From NCBI GenBank assembly GCA_949592205.1, contig CATIUR010000004.1, positions 98,230,337 through 98,294,336 on the forward strand: a DNA stretch of 64,000 bases, given 5' to 3'. The stretch comes from Helichrysum umbraculigerum. Its lineage: Eukaryota > Streptophyta > Magnoliopsida > Asterales > Asteraceae. The notes under the pieces were generated by a model that ran no database searches, had not been told where the DNA came from, and was given only the letters and a program-made list of their open reading frames with translations. The position numbers and the translations under genes are program-made. Below are positions 11,931-23,405 of the stretch, piece by piece. Position 1 is the stretch's first letter. Every line of letters begins with the position of its first letter.

Positions 11931-12931
11931 TGTGACCTTCTCGGGTGATAAGATTGTATGATGCTGTTATTATTTGGTGATGTTGTTGGTAGGAATCTGG
12001 GAGAGGGTACTAGTGTAGGTGCAGGGGATTTGGTATAGGTGGAGTTAGAGTGTGTATGCTGGTTATTATACTGAATGGATTTGGGATAAGCAGAGCTGAA
12101 GTATGTAGGTTGGTGAACGGTTGATGTGTACAACCAATCAGGTGGTTTTGGTGGATCTAAACCCCACATTGCATAAAGGGATCCCTCCTGCATTCTAGCA
12201 AGTTTCTGAGCATGGTTGACAGTTTTTGGGTCTAGCCTTTGAACAGAGTGAAGAATCTCACTCATGAGTCCCCCCAAGTACAAATCAAGTAACATATGAG
12301 ATGGTATATCAACTTGGTTTCTCAGTGAATTAAAGAAGTAATTGTACTCACATACCGTTGCATTCTGTTTCAAGTTTCGGAGCTCAATGAGTGGCTTCGA
12401 GACCACTCCTTCAACAAATTGTTCTCTGAGCTCTTGAATATAGACCTTCCAACTTACCTCTTTTCCTTCCATTTCCTTCATAAATCGTTGGTGCCACTGG
12501 AGTGCCATACCCTTCAAGTGAAGCCCTACTACCCTCACCTTGAGCTTTTCTGGTGTGTTATCGACTTCAAAAAACTGGATACATTTGTAGTACCAATCCT
12601 GAAAATCAGCTCCATCAAATGAAGGAAATTCCAGATTGGTAAGTTTCTTAACTAGTTGATAATCTGATTTCTTTTTGTTGGGAACCGATTTCGTTTCATC
12701 GTCGTCGCTCAATTCCGTGAAGTCATCATCATCAACAACATCTCTGACCACCGATGATTCCGGTATGTCCTTCGTTTTCTTAACCTTTCGATCCGCTAAC
12801 AATTGTGTCACTCCGGTAAGCAGTTCCGCCATTGTTGTCTTCATTGATTTCATCTCACTTTCGACTCCATCCATACGACGGCTCAGCTCATCGTACTTCT
12901 CCATGATCTGAACATTCGTAACCCTAACCAT
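11931..12931 (-). pseudogene. Element A gag (capsid region)
   Basis: ATG at 12931 follows shortly after the primer site. The N-terminus is a coiled-coil-like stretch (ELSRRMDGVESEMKSMKTTM), then an acidic segment, then the retrotransposon-gag core (LEFPSFDGADFQDWYYKC, LHLKGMALQWHQRF, LREQFVEG). This is the form seen in Reina-type chromoviruses. The frame runs into the LTR of B at 11930. The zinc knuckle and pol continue at 4559 downward in the same frame once B is removed. The reading frame is intact, but the gene is cut by B. Confidence 0.9.
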
Positions 12932-12955
12932 GCACCACAGGAAGAGGACGAAAGC

Positions 12956-12968
12956 GCTCTGATACCAC
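12956..12968 (-). promoter_or_regulatory. Primer binding site of element A (initiator tRNA-Met)
   Basis: On the minus strand TGGTATCAGAGC follows the 5' LTR by one or two bases. It is complementary to initiator tRNA-Met and sets the direction of A. Confidence 0.9.
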
Positions 12969-12969
12969 T

Positions 12970-13208
12970 TGATAGCCTCCAGCTAAATCAATGGCAGAAA
13001 TTAGCAAAAGCAAGAATTACCTTTGCTCAGATATTTCATTCACAATTTTTTAGAATAGGTTTTTCATTACAATAGAGGAAATATATCCTTACCGACATAC
13101 GCACATGCCTTCTAACAAAAAACTACTTCATCCACTAACAACAAGACACCTGGCAGTCTATTATAATAAAAGGAAAACAAGACAATTAATCAAAACGGCA
13201 GCGTATCA
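12970..13208 (-). repeat. 5' LTR of element A
   Basis: 239 bp, the partner of 592-830, followed on its outer side by the TAAAT target duplication (13209-13213). For a minus-strand element this LTR drives transcription. Confidence 0.9.
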
Positions 13209-13936
13209 TAAATCGCACCCTAAATTAAATACCAACATTCAGCTCTACGATTATCTACCTTTATTATTATCGGAGGTCTATTTTCTTCATCTTCTAATGA
13301 TTTGTTTTTATTCTGCCCTCTAATTGCATTCTAACCTTCAGAATCCCCTAATTGTGATCCGTACTCTCTCTTTTTAAGCACAGATAAACGGTAATCATCA
13401 TATCGTAGTCATCATCACCGGAAGTTGTAAGTATACTTTACTGCGATTTTGTTTCTAGGTTAAATTAGTTGTTCGATTAACTGTTTCAATCTATAATTTG
13501 TTCGATATTTTAGTTAAATGATTCGATAATCTAGTTTTTAATGTTTGTTTAAAGTTTGCGTTTAGCTGTTTGTGCTCTTTTAGGTTTTAATTTTATGTGC
13601 AGTGTGATATTTAAACTACGTTATGTTGTATGTACTTCATTAGTTCAATTAGTACTAAATATTATCTAAGATGTCAAGGTTTTAGGATGGAGCACATTCT
13701 GGAATTATAGTGTCATAATTGATGTGTTGCTGTGAATTTGTCGATGTTATCAATCTGATATACTTTCTTCGCATCAATTCTGATGATATTGCTCCGTACT
13801 TATCGTTTGGTGTGGATACATTCTTTTATCGAACCTATTATTGTTTTTATATTCGCAACTTTATGTAATCTTGTTACTCCAAAGCAAACAGGTCTTATGT
13901 GATTAAAGTCCACATTGACATGTATAAGTTTCATGC

Positions 13937-13987
<51 letters not shown>

Positions 13988-14321
13988 CAAATTAGGATAG
14001 TATGAATACATTTTCATCTAGGTTTATTGTACAAGAGTAGATTTTTATTGTTTTTAAACCTGAGTTTATTTCTAACTGCATAGTCACTTATCAAACTTGC
14101 ACCGTTAAATGAGAATGAAAAGTAGCAATTGCAAGTGTTTGCCATTGCTTGCAAATGAACTCCTCAGGTGTAAACATCTACTTGATCCATCTTTACTTTT
14201 TGTATATAGCTGCAAAGGAATGGACTAATTTTAGCATAAGCTATTTGGTGAAAGAAAATTATCATAGGTCAAGTCATGTGTTTTAACCATGTGTAAGCTG
14301 TTTGGTTTGTTTCTAATGCAG
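13209..14321 (+). other. Non-coding, possible leader and intron of the captured ankyrin gene
   Basis: I find no coding sequence. The stretch 13230-13440 is CT-rich and ends at a plausible splice donor (GTAAGTATAC), so it could be an old 5' leader followed by an intron. An (AT)n microsatellite fills 13941-13986. No first coding exon matching the ankyrin exon at 14322 is visible. Confidence 0.35.
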
Positions 14322-14433
14322 TGGTTGGATAAGGAAGGAAAGATCCCTTTGATATCGTCTTCCCTGGATCCAAAGGTATATAATGTACAACATTCGAGAG
14401 AATTGGGTGCTGATGTGAATGCCTATGCTCCAG
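14322..14433 (+). pseudogene. Single ankyrin exon like XBAT34/XBAT35 RING E3 ligases
   Basis: A 112-bp exon bounded by ...TTCTAATGCAG and GTGAGCTC. It reads WLDKEGKIPLI, then LDPKVYNV, then ELGADVNAYAP. This follows the first ankyrin repeat of plant XBAT34/35-type proteins (DKEGKTPLI...ELGANVNAY). In those proteins ankyrin repeats precede a C-terminal RING finger that transfers ubiquitin. No neighbouring ankyrin or RING exon is found, and the repeat has lost residues, so this is a fragment and not a working gene. Identification is from memory of the family. Confidence 0.6.
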
Positions 14434-15556
14434 GTGAGCTCCTTTGTCCACTTTAGAGTCTATATGTAATTGTTGATCTGCTTATCAATGTACTGTTTTA
14501 ACTGGAAACTTTTATGCCAATAAAATAAGGTTTATCGTTGGGATCATTTGTGAAAAAAGAAAATTCAACAACAATTACTCAACGAACAAAATTCATGAAC
14601 TCATGTTCAAGCTTAAATAGTTGAGTGATCTGTTGGAAAAATTGATTAAATATATGCATCTTTCCTAAACTTTGGGGCCTATATCTATAAACATATAGAA
14701 AAATTTATTTGTAAGGTTCATATGATTGCGTAGTCCTTGAAAAGGGCGCCGTTACTGTATATTATGTGTCCAATTTTGAGTTGTGGTGAGTGAGATTTTT
14801 TGATGTTCAAAGAGAAGTGTATGAAACTGATATATGTTGCTCGGTTTTTGAAGTTATCCCACATCGGTTTGAAAATCAAAAAAGTGTATTAATATGTAAG
14901 GGAGGAAGAATATTCAATTACTTATAAGTATACACAGCCGTCAATATACTCGTAGTCAATATTGAAACATCATTCACTCAGATCACATAGTTTGGACTCC
15001 TAGAAGTGCATGTTGCCATGTTGTGTGGGTGGGGTTGATTCATCCGTCTCGAATTGGTGTTGGATAGTATTTAACATTTCGGGTTTTCAGTTCGTCAATT
15101 AACCTCCTGTCATCAAAATCATGAACCATAACGGGACTGAACCGACATTTTACCGATTTGGTTAGCCAAACCGAAAAAACAACCCAGCTTGATTGATTAA
15201 CCTAGTTAAATTCAGTTTTCTGACTTCACATATTTCTGAAAATCCCTACTACCTTGTTTCTGGTTGAGTTTTCCAATTAGGGAACTTCAGTAAAGATTGC
15301 TTTTAACAATTCCTTGAATCCATAATGTCATTACCGCCGTGATATTATTTGGTTTCAACTACAAGGGGGCCGCCCCCTTGACTCCCGCAATTTTGGTTGT
15401 GCCCGGTATATAGCAACTTAGCCGTGTATGCACTCCGCATCACCTAACCCGTATCCATTAATCCGCGAATGCACTTATATATTCAACATATTATCCCTTA
15501 ATATCAATTATCAACCTCTTATGAATAGTAAAATTGTTTGTCTTTTTCTTAATCCA
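14434..15556. other. Non-coding repeat-like sequence
   Basis: I see no gene here. Points of note are a TATCCCACATCGG motif (14864-14877) of the kind common in small plant LTRs, and a GC-rich dyad AAGGGGGCCGCCCCCTT near 15363-15381. Neither could be extended into a bounded element. Confidence 0.4.
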
Positions 15557-15646
15557 TATTCTTTATCTTAATATAATAAATATGTTTAGATATGCAAATA
15601 TTGGAGCAACAATTCTTAATCAATATCCTTGGTGGTAAATGTGTCA
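15557..15646 (+). repeat. 90-bp direct repeat, upstream copy
   Basis: Identical over 90 bases to 19554-19643. The downstream copy starts at the base right after the Helitron CTAG end. The upstream copy begins with T after A, so it has the form of an empty Helitron target site. The insert between them is 15647-19553. Confidence 0.85.
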
Positions 15647-15968
15647 GGTGTTATAGTTTTCTAATCAATTTCCTTGGCTGAAGGTAACTGATTCAATTTC
15701 GATTTCAATTCAGTTATGATTCATATGTAATTTCAAATCCACTGATTTGAAGTTTTAGGTGTATTTTGTGTAAGTGAATTTCTTTAACCCTAATTTTGAT
15801 GCTCTCAACTTGATTTCAGAAATTAGGGTATGCTCTTTCATTCATAGGTTCTGTATGATTTTGTTTGATTTGGTAATTTTTAATTTTATTCATAGGTTCT
15901 GTATGATCTGGTGATATTTTTGAAATCATATGTTATGTAGGAAACTCATTATCCTGTTTAATCAATAG

Positions 15969-16362
15969 ATGGAAAAGTACATATCTGGGAAGTAAGTGGC
16001 TGTAAAATTATAGACTAGATTGATATTCGAGAAATTGTGACTGATGTTTGCTATCCAAATGGAAAGGTTGGCATTTTATGTTCGTCTATAGCATTTATAT
16101 ATTATGTTTGAATCAATTTTAAGAAAATCATAACTAATGGTGTTTTGTTCTTATTTACTTCAGGGATGCATTTAGATGGCAACTCCAGTTTTTCTGATTT
16201 CATAGGTATTCATTCTTCCATGTTGCATATAAGGAAAAGTTGTTGTTTGATGGCTGTGCATATCTAATTTCCTTTTTCTTTTTCATTCACATGAAGGATT
16301 TGGATACTTGCACACGCGTAATGAGTAAAACGAAGTGGCCAAGACGAATATCTGCATTTCAG
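15969..16362 (+). pseudogene. WD-repeat protein pseudogene (WDR44-like), three exons
   Basis: Three exon relics with splice borders: 15969-16066, 16164-16205 and 16297-16362. They read DGKVHIWEVSGC and IDIREIVT, then DGNSSFSDFI, then WPRRISAFQ. Their order and phase follow the plant WDR44-like WD40 proteins (DGKVRIWEV, DIREIVTAVCY, GNCRFYDI, GRRITGFQ). A TAG at 16016-16018 stands where tryptophan is usual, and the second exon is out of frame. The function in the parent is a WD40 scaffold. This copy is a captured, dead fragment. Confidence 0.6.
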
Positions 16363-17122
16363 GTATAAACAATGTTTATGACCAACTGTAAGCATCATAA
16401 CATATGTATACTTCTAAAACGTTATAGGAATTGAAATATCACTTTGGTGTAGCCTTTTCATACATATTATTTATCAGGCCTTGCACGTGGAGGAAAATAA
16501 GGATTCATTTTTATGACTTCATGTTGACCGTCCATAGTCACCTACAAGTAAGTCGTTTCCTTTGTCATCATTGCTAACTAGACACGATATTTTCTATTTG
16601 ACATGAATTTCCAATTTGTATAATAGGAATGATAATTACTAATAATTTAGTAATTATCCTATTTTTTTTAATGCAAAGAGATACAGGTGTGGCTGATCTC
16701 CTCGAAGTTGTAGTAGGATAGCTATCCAATAAATCCATTTTATTATGCTTAGATGAGTTCATGGTATGCTATATAGTCATAAGTCAACCAATAGGAATAT
16801 GCTTATGCATGATATATACGAAAATTTGTTACCTGGGTCTGATTTATCATTTACATACTAGCCATTCGTTAATTATTCTTCTGTTATGATATTAACAGGT
16901 TAATGTTGCAACTGCTACTGCAATTCCATCTGGGTAAATATAGAGATGTTTTATGGTTTAATGAAGTAGATGTGGACCCACTAGATTGATTCATAATTAA
17001 AGTTGCTCGGAAGAAATATTAGATGTTAGGAAACTACTAATGATATAAATGAATATGGCCAGAGACTTACGAACAAAGACAAATTTGAAATTGATTTCTC
17101 ATATGCCATTTTTATCACGCAG

Positions 17123-19014
17123 ACATGGGAATGTACTTTCAAGACATTGAGGGCGAATCTGTTGGACCCCTATCTCTAATAAACGGGTAAAGATTGCCAC
17201 ATTTATCTGAACAAATTTCTTGCTTCTCAAGGATTTGTTCGTGTGATATTATGAGTTATCGATACAGTTTGGAAGGATATTAAAGAGCTGAATTTTTTTA
17301 ATTAGGAACTGGATCGGTTTCTCTTTTAAAGTGACATAAAATGGGATTTCAGCATGATGAATTAATAGGGCTTAAAGAATCTGACTTCTCTTTAAAAGTG
17401 GTGTTTTCTAAGTTTCTATTAACCATGATTGATTATGATTATTACTTGCAGGTACTGGCTATTGAAGCTGGAAGAAAACGTAGGACCTGAGTGAACACTC
17501 TATTTGCAGGTATGTAAATCGGAAATTGCACCATTTTTTCCCATTCGATTAATTAAATATTTTCCTTCTGATACATGTTTTAAATATTGTTTAACGTTTG
17601 TTATATTATTCAGGACCATTAAGAAGTCGTGCTGCTAAAGCTATAGGTTTCATTGATATGGTGATTAATTATTCATTGGGAATGCACCCTTGCATAAAGA
17701 ACTATATGCAGGTGAGTGTCCATATTTATCTTAAACTTTTCGTGTTTCTAATTGTTATAACTACATGTGCAATCAGCTATCGATAATGGGTATAATATTT
17801 GAAAAGTGGCTAAAAATGAAATGGGTTGACATATAAAAAGGACAAAAGTTGCCTATGTATACGAAGGGGAAGGGGTGAAGGGCATTTGATTGTCTGTTTT
17901 AGTCATTATCTATTGGTACCAATGCTGAAGTAACTGATTAAAATATCAATAGACTCTTTAACACTATTATCATCCTTTTAGAATTGTAAGTGTAAAGCTC
18001 TGATTTGCAAATAATTTACGTCATATTATAAGGTGCATTAGACACTATTATCATATTTATATCCTTTTTTTTTTCTATTTGACCAATAATTTGTTTATTT
18101 GCAAATTATGTGCATTAGACACTAATTCTTCACAAGTACTTCATGTTTAAGATCTTGATGACAATTTTTAGTTACATGTTTTGAATAAGAATTGCATAAA
18201 CTTCTTGATGACAATTTTTGATTACATTGCAGCTGCTATTTGGATCCTTTCTAATTTTCTGGCTGATCACATTAAACAGGCCAGGCTCATTTTTTTAGGG
18301 GTGCTTTTTATACTGTTGATTTACGGTCATTTGATGGGTTTTTTTTTTTTTGTGAAAAATAATGTGAACACGAGTATTATTCTTTTGTTAAATAATTTCT
18401 TTATTTGGTGCTTAAGCTTATATTTATGGGACTCATTCTATACTCTGAATGGCAGAATGAAAAGAAGTCCCATAGCAAAAAAATTGGGTAAAAAGTCCCA
18501 TAGCAATTGCAAGTGCTGCTTATGTTTTCCTACTATCTGTTTTTCGGTGTGATTGGTGCAAGTGGGGGTAAACACAAGATTTGAATTGAGAATAAGTTTA
18601 GGTTGTCAAGTGAACAAGATAGGTACTACAGACACAGATGTCCATTACAGCTCAAAATGTTGTTCCACTACATTATTTTGACCATAATTACAATATTTAG
18701 TACTTAACTTTGTTATCCATATATATGAAATTTGTTGTCTCTCGCGCAATCAGATGTATACACAAACTGTACTATTACGTACTATGTTGCAAGGTTGAGA
18801 CGGGTTTAGTTTTTCCGTCATCTTTGGGCATTTTTAACATATGTTCACAAAGTATGATAAGGTTTACGTTTGATCTTACATTAGACCATTTAAAGGGTCT
18901 CTTCCCCCTCTAAGGTGTAGTATTTTGTGCTTTTATTTAATTTGCTCATATTGGCAGATTTATGGAGAGGATGAATGGTCGTTTGGATTATTTGATCAAG
19001 GAACTGAAGTTTAA
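17123..19014 (+). pseudogene. Exon series of an unidentified gene
   Basis: Phase-compatible exons with GT-AG borders appear at 17123-17186 (DIEGESVGPLSLING), 17452-17509 (YWLLKLEENVGPE, then a frame slip), 17614-17711 (RAAKAIGFIDMVINYSLGMH), possibly from 18233 (hydrophobic, LLFGSFLIFWLITL) and 18958-19014 (IYGEDEWSFGLFDQG, then TAA). The first two join in phase as N-G-Y-W. The second contains TGA and apparently lacks about 4 bases. I do not recognise the protein. The hydrophobic exon hints at a membrane protein. It is part of the Helitron cargo. Confidence 0.35.
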
Positions 19015-19526
19015 TAGAGGATGGACGGTTTCTTATCTGTCTTCAACATTGCAAAATGAAAATAAAAGAGCCTACACAAGTACTTCAATTCCAGCTTTGC
19101 TATTTGTCTTCAAATGGATCAAGCACTGATTGTTGATTTAGATCTTAGTGGACTAGATCCTCCGTCAAATGGTTTTGATCGTATTGGTTTTGGATGTTTT
19201 GTAGTGTAATTGTTTGGTTCTCATATGTACAGTGATCTATTTTTGAAGTGTTGGCTTCGGTGGTTATACCAATATATTTGTAGCAAATGGAGTAGGGTAT
19301 TTTTGGAATGTATCTATTAGAATTCATTTTTCTTAACAGGCTGCATTTGTTATGGTCTTATTTTCATAGGTTTTACGTATTATGTCAATTCCATTGTTAT
19401 TTGTTGTCCCTTTCTATACTGTTGTAAAATTTGTGGATCGTATCGTTAAGAGGCTCATATGGGTTCTGTAGTTACATACATAAAGATTAATTGTAGTTAC
19501 ATATATAAAAAATTAATATGTTTAAT

Positions 19527-19553
19527 CCCGCGAATTCGCGGGCTATATTCTAG
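19527..19553 (+). other. Helitron 3' terminus (hairpin plus CTAG)
   Basis: A self-complementary 16-mer CCCGCGAATTCGCGGG is followed by CTATATTCTAG and then T. Helitron 3' ends are a short GC hairpin about 10 bases before CTRR. All parts are present. Confidence 0.75.
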
Positions 19554-19643
19554 TATTCTTTATCTTAATATAATAAATATGTTTAGATATGCAAATATTG
19601 GAGCAACAATTCTTAATCAATATCCTTGGTGGTAAATGTGTCA
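19554..19643 (+). repeat. 90-bp direct repeat, downstream copy
   Basis: Identical to 15557-15646. It directly abuts the Helitron CTAG. Sequence after 19643 (CCATCTAAC...) differs from that after the upstream copy. Confidence 0.85.
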
Positions 19644-21018
19644 CCATCTAACATCTTGGTTTTAGGTTCAAGTCCTAGTATCTTTATTTTTCTTTCAAGT
19701 ATTGGGCCAACAATTTTTAGACAATGGAAGTACATGCGCCTAATATTTTATTTTTTTAAACTATTAGTTAAATGCTAACATATTTATATTTTTTTTTCTT
19801 CCAAGGATTCGGTTAACAATTTTTAAATAATCGAAATACATGTAGCTAACTTTTATTTTTGTTGAGTAGTAGTTAAATGGAGCATTTGGTTGCCATTTTT
19901 TTAAAAAAACAAACAATTTATTATGAACTAATATGGGGTCCAAAAGTTTAAATACTGGGGAAGAAATAAGGTATAATATTTAGATACAAAGTTTAACTTT
20001 ATTTAATTTATACAGTACATAATTAAATATGTGGATTACACATATATGTGTGTCTGTATACGAAGTAATTCCTTTTAATCATGTCATGTGTTATTAAATT
20101 TTAGATAGACTTGCTAGCTTACAAACTCGAGTATTAACTTGGTTAACAAAGTAAAATGTTAAATAACATATTGACCAGTGACATGTATTAACCTTTTAAC
20201 TACGGGGTTATGAATTCAAGTCTCAATGGAAATAATATGTTAATTTGCATGTATTTCTATGTAAGAGGTTGTGAGTATTTGTTAAAGTTTGTAGTTTTGT
20301 TTTAATCAAAACGACGTAGGTGAAATTATGAATCGATATTACATATGTAATATATTTTAACTAATTACACATGAGAATGATATATTAAGTGGTGATATAG
20401 TGAGCAGCAAATTACTTTTGTTAGTAGTTAATTAACATAAGATCTAAGGTAAGAGGTATATGTGTGAGTTGTAACATATGTAGATATATATTTTCCTGAT
20501 TATAATATCGAATATTTCAACCTTAAATTCTAAATATAATATATGTATTTTTTCGATTATGCGAATGTTAAATAAATTTATAAGCATATGATGATATTGT
20601 TTGAAAGTCCTGACACAACGCGTGGGCATGATAATCCTTGTTACATTTCATCTTATGTAATAAACGGAGGATATATTGTTGCCTAATATATGACAATACA
20701 ATAACATGAAATGTTATAAATGCTGAATTCAGACACGTACTTCTGGAGAAAGAGTTACACATGTTAATTTGAAATGCTTCATTTTTATTACTCACCTTTC
20801 ACATTTCTAATGCTCAAAGTATGAGTTGGCAATTTGGTTTCCCAGAAAGTTGACTCTGCAGTTGAGAAAAAAGTTTAATATATACAACAAGTTACTAATC
20901 TCTGACATGAATGAACTTACCGATTATGTTCAGTTGATTGAAGGACGCACATACGTAAAGAACTGCCACATTAGTGATCAGCAAAACAATCTGCATGATG
21001 ATCAAGGCCGGGTTGGTT
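19644..21018. other. AT-rich intergenic sequence
   Basis: No supported gene. A short open stretch at 20826-21023 has no recognisable motif. Two places (about 19665 and 20207) read like worn tRNA B boxes (GGTTCAAGTCC and similar) and may be SINE relics. Confidence 0.4.
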
Positions 21019-21026
21019 GTTAGGAG

Positions 21027-21641
21027 TAGGGTTGTTCGTTTGGATGGATTGGATCAAATCCAATCTATTTATATATATCCATTTGGATTTTGGTTCTCAA
21101 AATGTGAATCCGATCCATCCAAATAAATATCGAATCCGAACTGAACTGAACATTACTATTTGGATGGATCGGTTTTAACCGTTTGATTTTTTCATGGAGT
21201 GCATGACTGTATCATTTTGACTCGTGAAAGTGTAATGTAATGGATATAAACGGTTACCTATTGTCATATTGAGTTGATGGTTTATATAAATTTGGAGTTC
21301 GTGTTTTTATCCAAACTTAAGATTATAAGTTATATTTAATGATATATATTAACAATACCAATAATATAATAAGGTTTCATGTATAAAAAATAACCAAACA
21401 TATATTTTACATCCACTTTGATAAAAGTATTACATATGAGCATTACATATACAATTATTACTATTTAGTTTATTTGAATAATCCGGTTCTAATAATAGTA
21501 ACCAAAACCAATCCAAAAACCAAATTACTAATTTGGTTTTTGCCCGATCTGATCCAAAGAACCAACTTGTCCAATCTAAACGGTCCAATCCAATTAGACC
21601 ATTTGGATAATCCGGTTATATCCGAACCGTGAACACCCCTA
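21027..21641. mobile_element. hAT-type MITE
   Basis: 615 bp, non-coding. Ends are TAGGGTTGTTC and, inverted, TAGGGGTGTTC (one mismatch). It is flanked by the perfect 8-bp duplication GTTAGGAG (21019-21026 and 21642-21649), the hAT size. The interior is rich in inverted GGATTGGAT / ATCCAATCC words. Confidence 0.85.
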
Positions 21642-22645
21642 GTTAGGAGATAGTTTTGGTAGAATACTTGCATAAACATAATGTATCAAACTTAACCCAA
21701 TATTTTTATCATATTTATCTAACTGTGACCTTTATAATATATGATTGTATGTTACAAATTTCTTGTATGTACAGTATCTCATAAGATAACTGACATTTTT
21801 GCTGATGTGGCAACAAAGTGAGTTGCCGCTCATGATCACATCATCACAAGTGGTGCCACTAGAATTTGGGATAAAGTGGTACATTTTACCCTATATAGAA
21901 ATCTCAAAACGCTATAGAAATTGTTGAGTATGATCGAATGTATAGAAACAATAATCCCATTTTAGACAGACATAGTAGAGTATAGAAGAAACACGAGCGT
22001 TACGTTACGTACCAAAGCTCAGTTATAGCTTGGTTCTCTTTCAACCACGTAAGATTTCCTGATGATACAGAACAAAAAATGTAACTTATTCTAATGATAC
22101 TTATAATAATATTGTGGAGGGATAAATTAGCTAATCGTTTGACAGACCACTTAGTTAAGGTTCCTGAGTCTAAGCAGAGTTTCTGAACTGCTTCTATCCT
22201 GCTAATTGTTGTTTTGGCATTCGGATCATTCATGCGGACCTATAACAACTCCAGAAGAATCTCCACATTATATTCCTTCTAATCCATAGTTGATTATGAC
22301 TTTAGCAGGAAAATAAATACCTTGGACCTAAGGATGGAAGAAAAATCATAGAAAGCACCATAGACATCTGTCATTGTTTTAGTCCTAACAAACACTTGTG
22401 CCATTAGACCTATACATCATAAATTTGTTAGAAACTGAAGTAAAATAATAAATCTTCCCATCTTTGAATTGTAAATGTCAAGTGTCAGGTTCAAATAAAG
22501 TTTCACACACCATGACGACGATATTGATTGAGTATGTTTTTCATTGATCCTTGAGGGACTAGTAAGATCAAGCTGGTCTCATTTACCGACATGTTATAAT
22601 TTGGACCTAGTAAGATTTTTGGATTACCTTAAACTAATTAATTTT

Positions 22646-22937
22646 GGGTTAAGTGTTTGAAAATGTATATAACTATGCGTTGACTTCTTTAGTGTGTACA
22701 AAACTAAATTGACCTCCATTGTATGTATTTAACTATTAATTTCGACCATTGTATGTATATTTGTGACGTGTCAACTGTGTAGATATGCCACTTGTCACCT
22801 TATATTTGATAACACGTCACAAATAAACATACAATGGTCGAAATTAATAGTTAAGTACATACAATGGAGGTCAATTTAGTTTTGTACACACTAAAGAAGT
22901 CAACGTATAGTTATATACATTTTCAAACACTTAACCC
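22646..22937. mobile_element. Palindromic Mutator-type MITE
   Basis: 292 bp, almost entirely two inverted arms of about 130 bp (starting GGGTTAAGTGTTTG) around a short centre. Flanked by the exact 9-bp duplication ATTAATTTT (22637-22645 and 22938-22946). A 9-bp duplication is typical of Mutator-like elements. It lies in an intron of the squalene synthase pseudogene. A transcript would fold into one long hairpin. Confidence 0.85.
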
Positions 22938-23084
22938 ATTAATTTTCTAAGAAACTAGCTGGTTGCCTTTTTAGTTACAAAATTTAGCTTTTGATGCTTC
23001 AAGTGAATCTGTGAATGTAATAGACTTGCAAGGTTACCTGAAACTATTTCACCATTTTATACAACCACTACAACAAAATGATCA

Positions 23085-23405
23085 AATATTCACACATTTT
23101 AAGGCAAATGTACACACTTAAATGTGTGTAGAATCATAAAGTTCACGGCTGGGCTATGCGTGAGGAAAAAGGGCGTAACAAAATACAATGGGATTTTCAG
23201 GCTTTTAGGCGTGAACAAGTTTAGATGGTTGTTCACAGGTTTAGGTGTGAAAATATTGACCGAAATCTTCACGCTTCTAAATGAGAAGATATTGACAATT
23301 TCTTCATGCTTTTTTGTGTGACCATATTACCAAAATTCTTCACACTTTTACCTATGAAAATCCTACAACATAATAACATGATAGTTCACGCTTTCAAACG
23401 TGAAA
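23085..23405. repeat. Left subterminal hairpin array of the CACTA
   Basis: About seven units of a TTCAC(A/G)C arm followed after 6-12 bases by a G(T/C)GTGAA arm. In En/Spm-type elements such subterminal repeats bind the TNPA-like protein needed for excision. Here the units are dyads, not simple direct repeats. Confidence 0.75.

Larger units (their letters stand above)
592..13208 (-). mobile_element. LTR retrotransposon A (Ty3/gypsy chromovirus, Reina-like), split by element B
   Basis: Two 239-bp LTRs (592-830 and 12970-13208), both starting TGATAG and ending TATCA, bound the element, with target duplication TAAAT. On the minus strand the order is 5' LTR, tRNA-iMet primer site, gag, zinc knuckle, protease, RT, RNase H, integrase, chromodomain, purine tract, 3' LTR. 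Short LTRs and a typical chromodomain point to the Reina clade. Without nested B the element is about 5.2 kb. By eye the LTRs differ at one base, so the insertion is young. Two in-frame TAG codons and the B insertion make this copy defective. Confidence 0.9.
15647..19553 (+). mobile_element. Insert with a Helitron 3' end carrying gene fragments
   Basis: The right end has the Helitron hallmarks: a perfect 16-bp palindrome CCCGCGAATTCGCGGG (19527-19542), then 7 bases, then CTAG (19550-19553), followed by T. Helitrons insert between A and T by rolling-circle replication and often carry host exons. This one carries WD-repeat exons and several unnamed exons, all on the plus strand. The 5' end is not a recognisable TC terminus. 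I place it after the upstream 90-bp repeat only by inference. No Rep/helicase is present, so it is non-autonomous. Confidence 0.55.

Noticed and set aside
14864..14877. TRIM-type LTR suggested by TATCCCACATCGG
   Set aside because: I could not find a matching second LTR, primer site or target duplication.
20826..21023. 65-codon open frame as a host gene
   Set aside because: No motif, no splice support, and it runs to the edge of the hAT MITE duplication.
22051..22058. Functional C-terminus of squalene synthase
   Set aside because: The exon stops at TGA shortly after REPSYN and the membrane-anchor sequence is absent.
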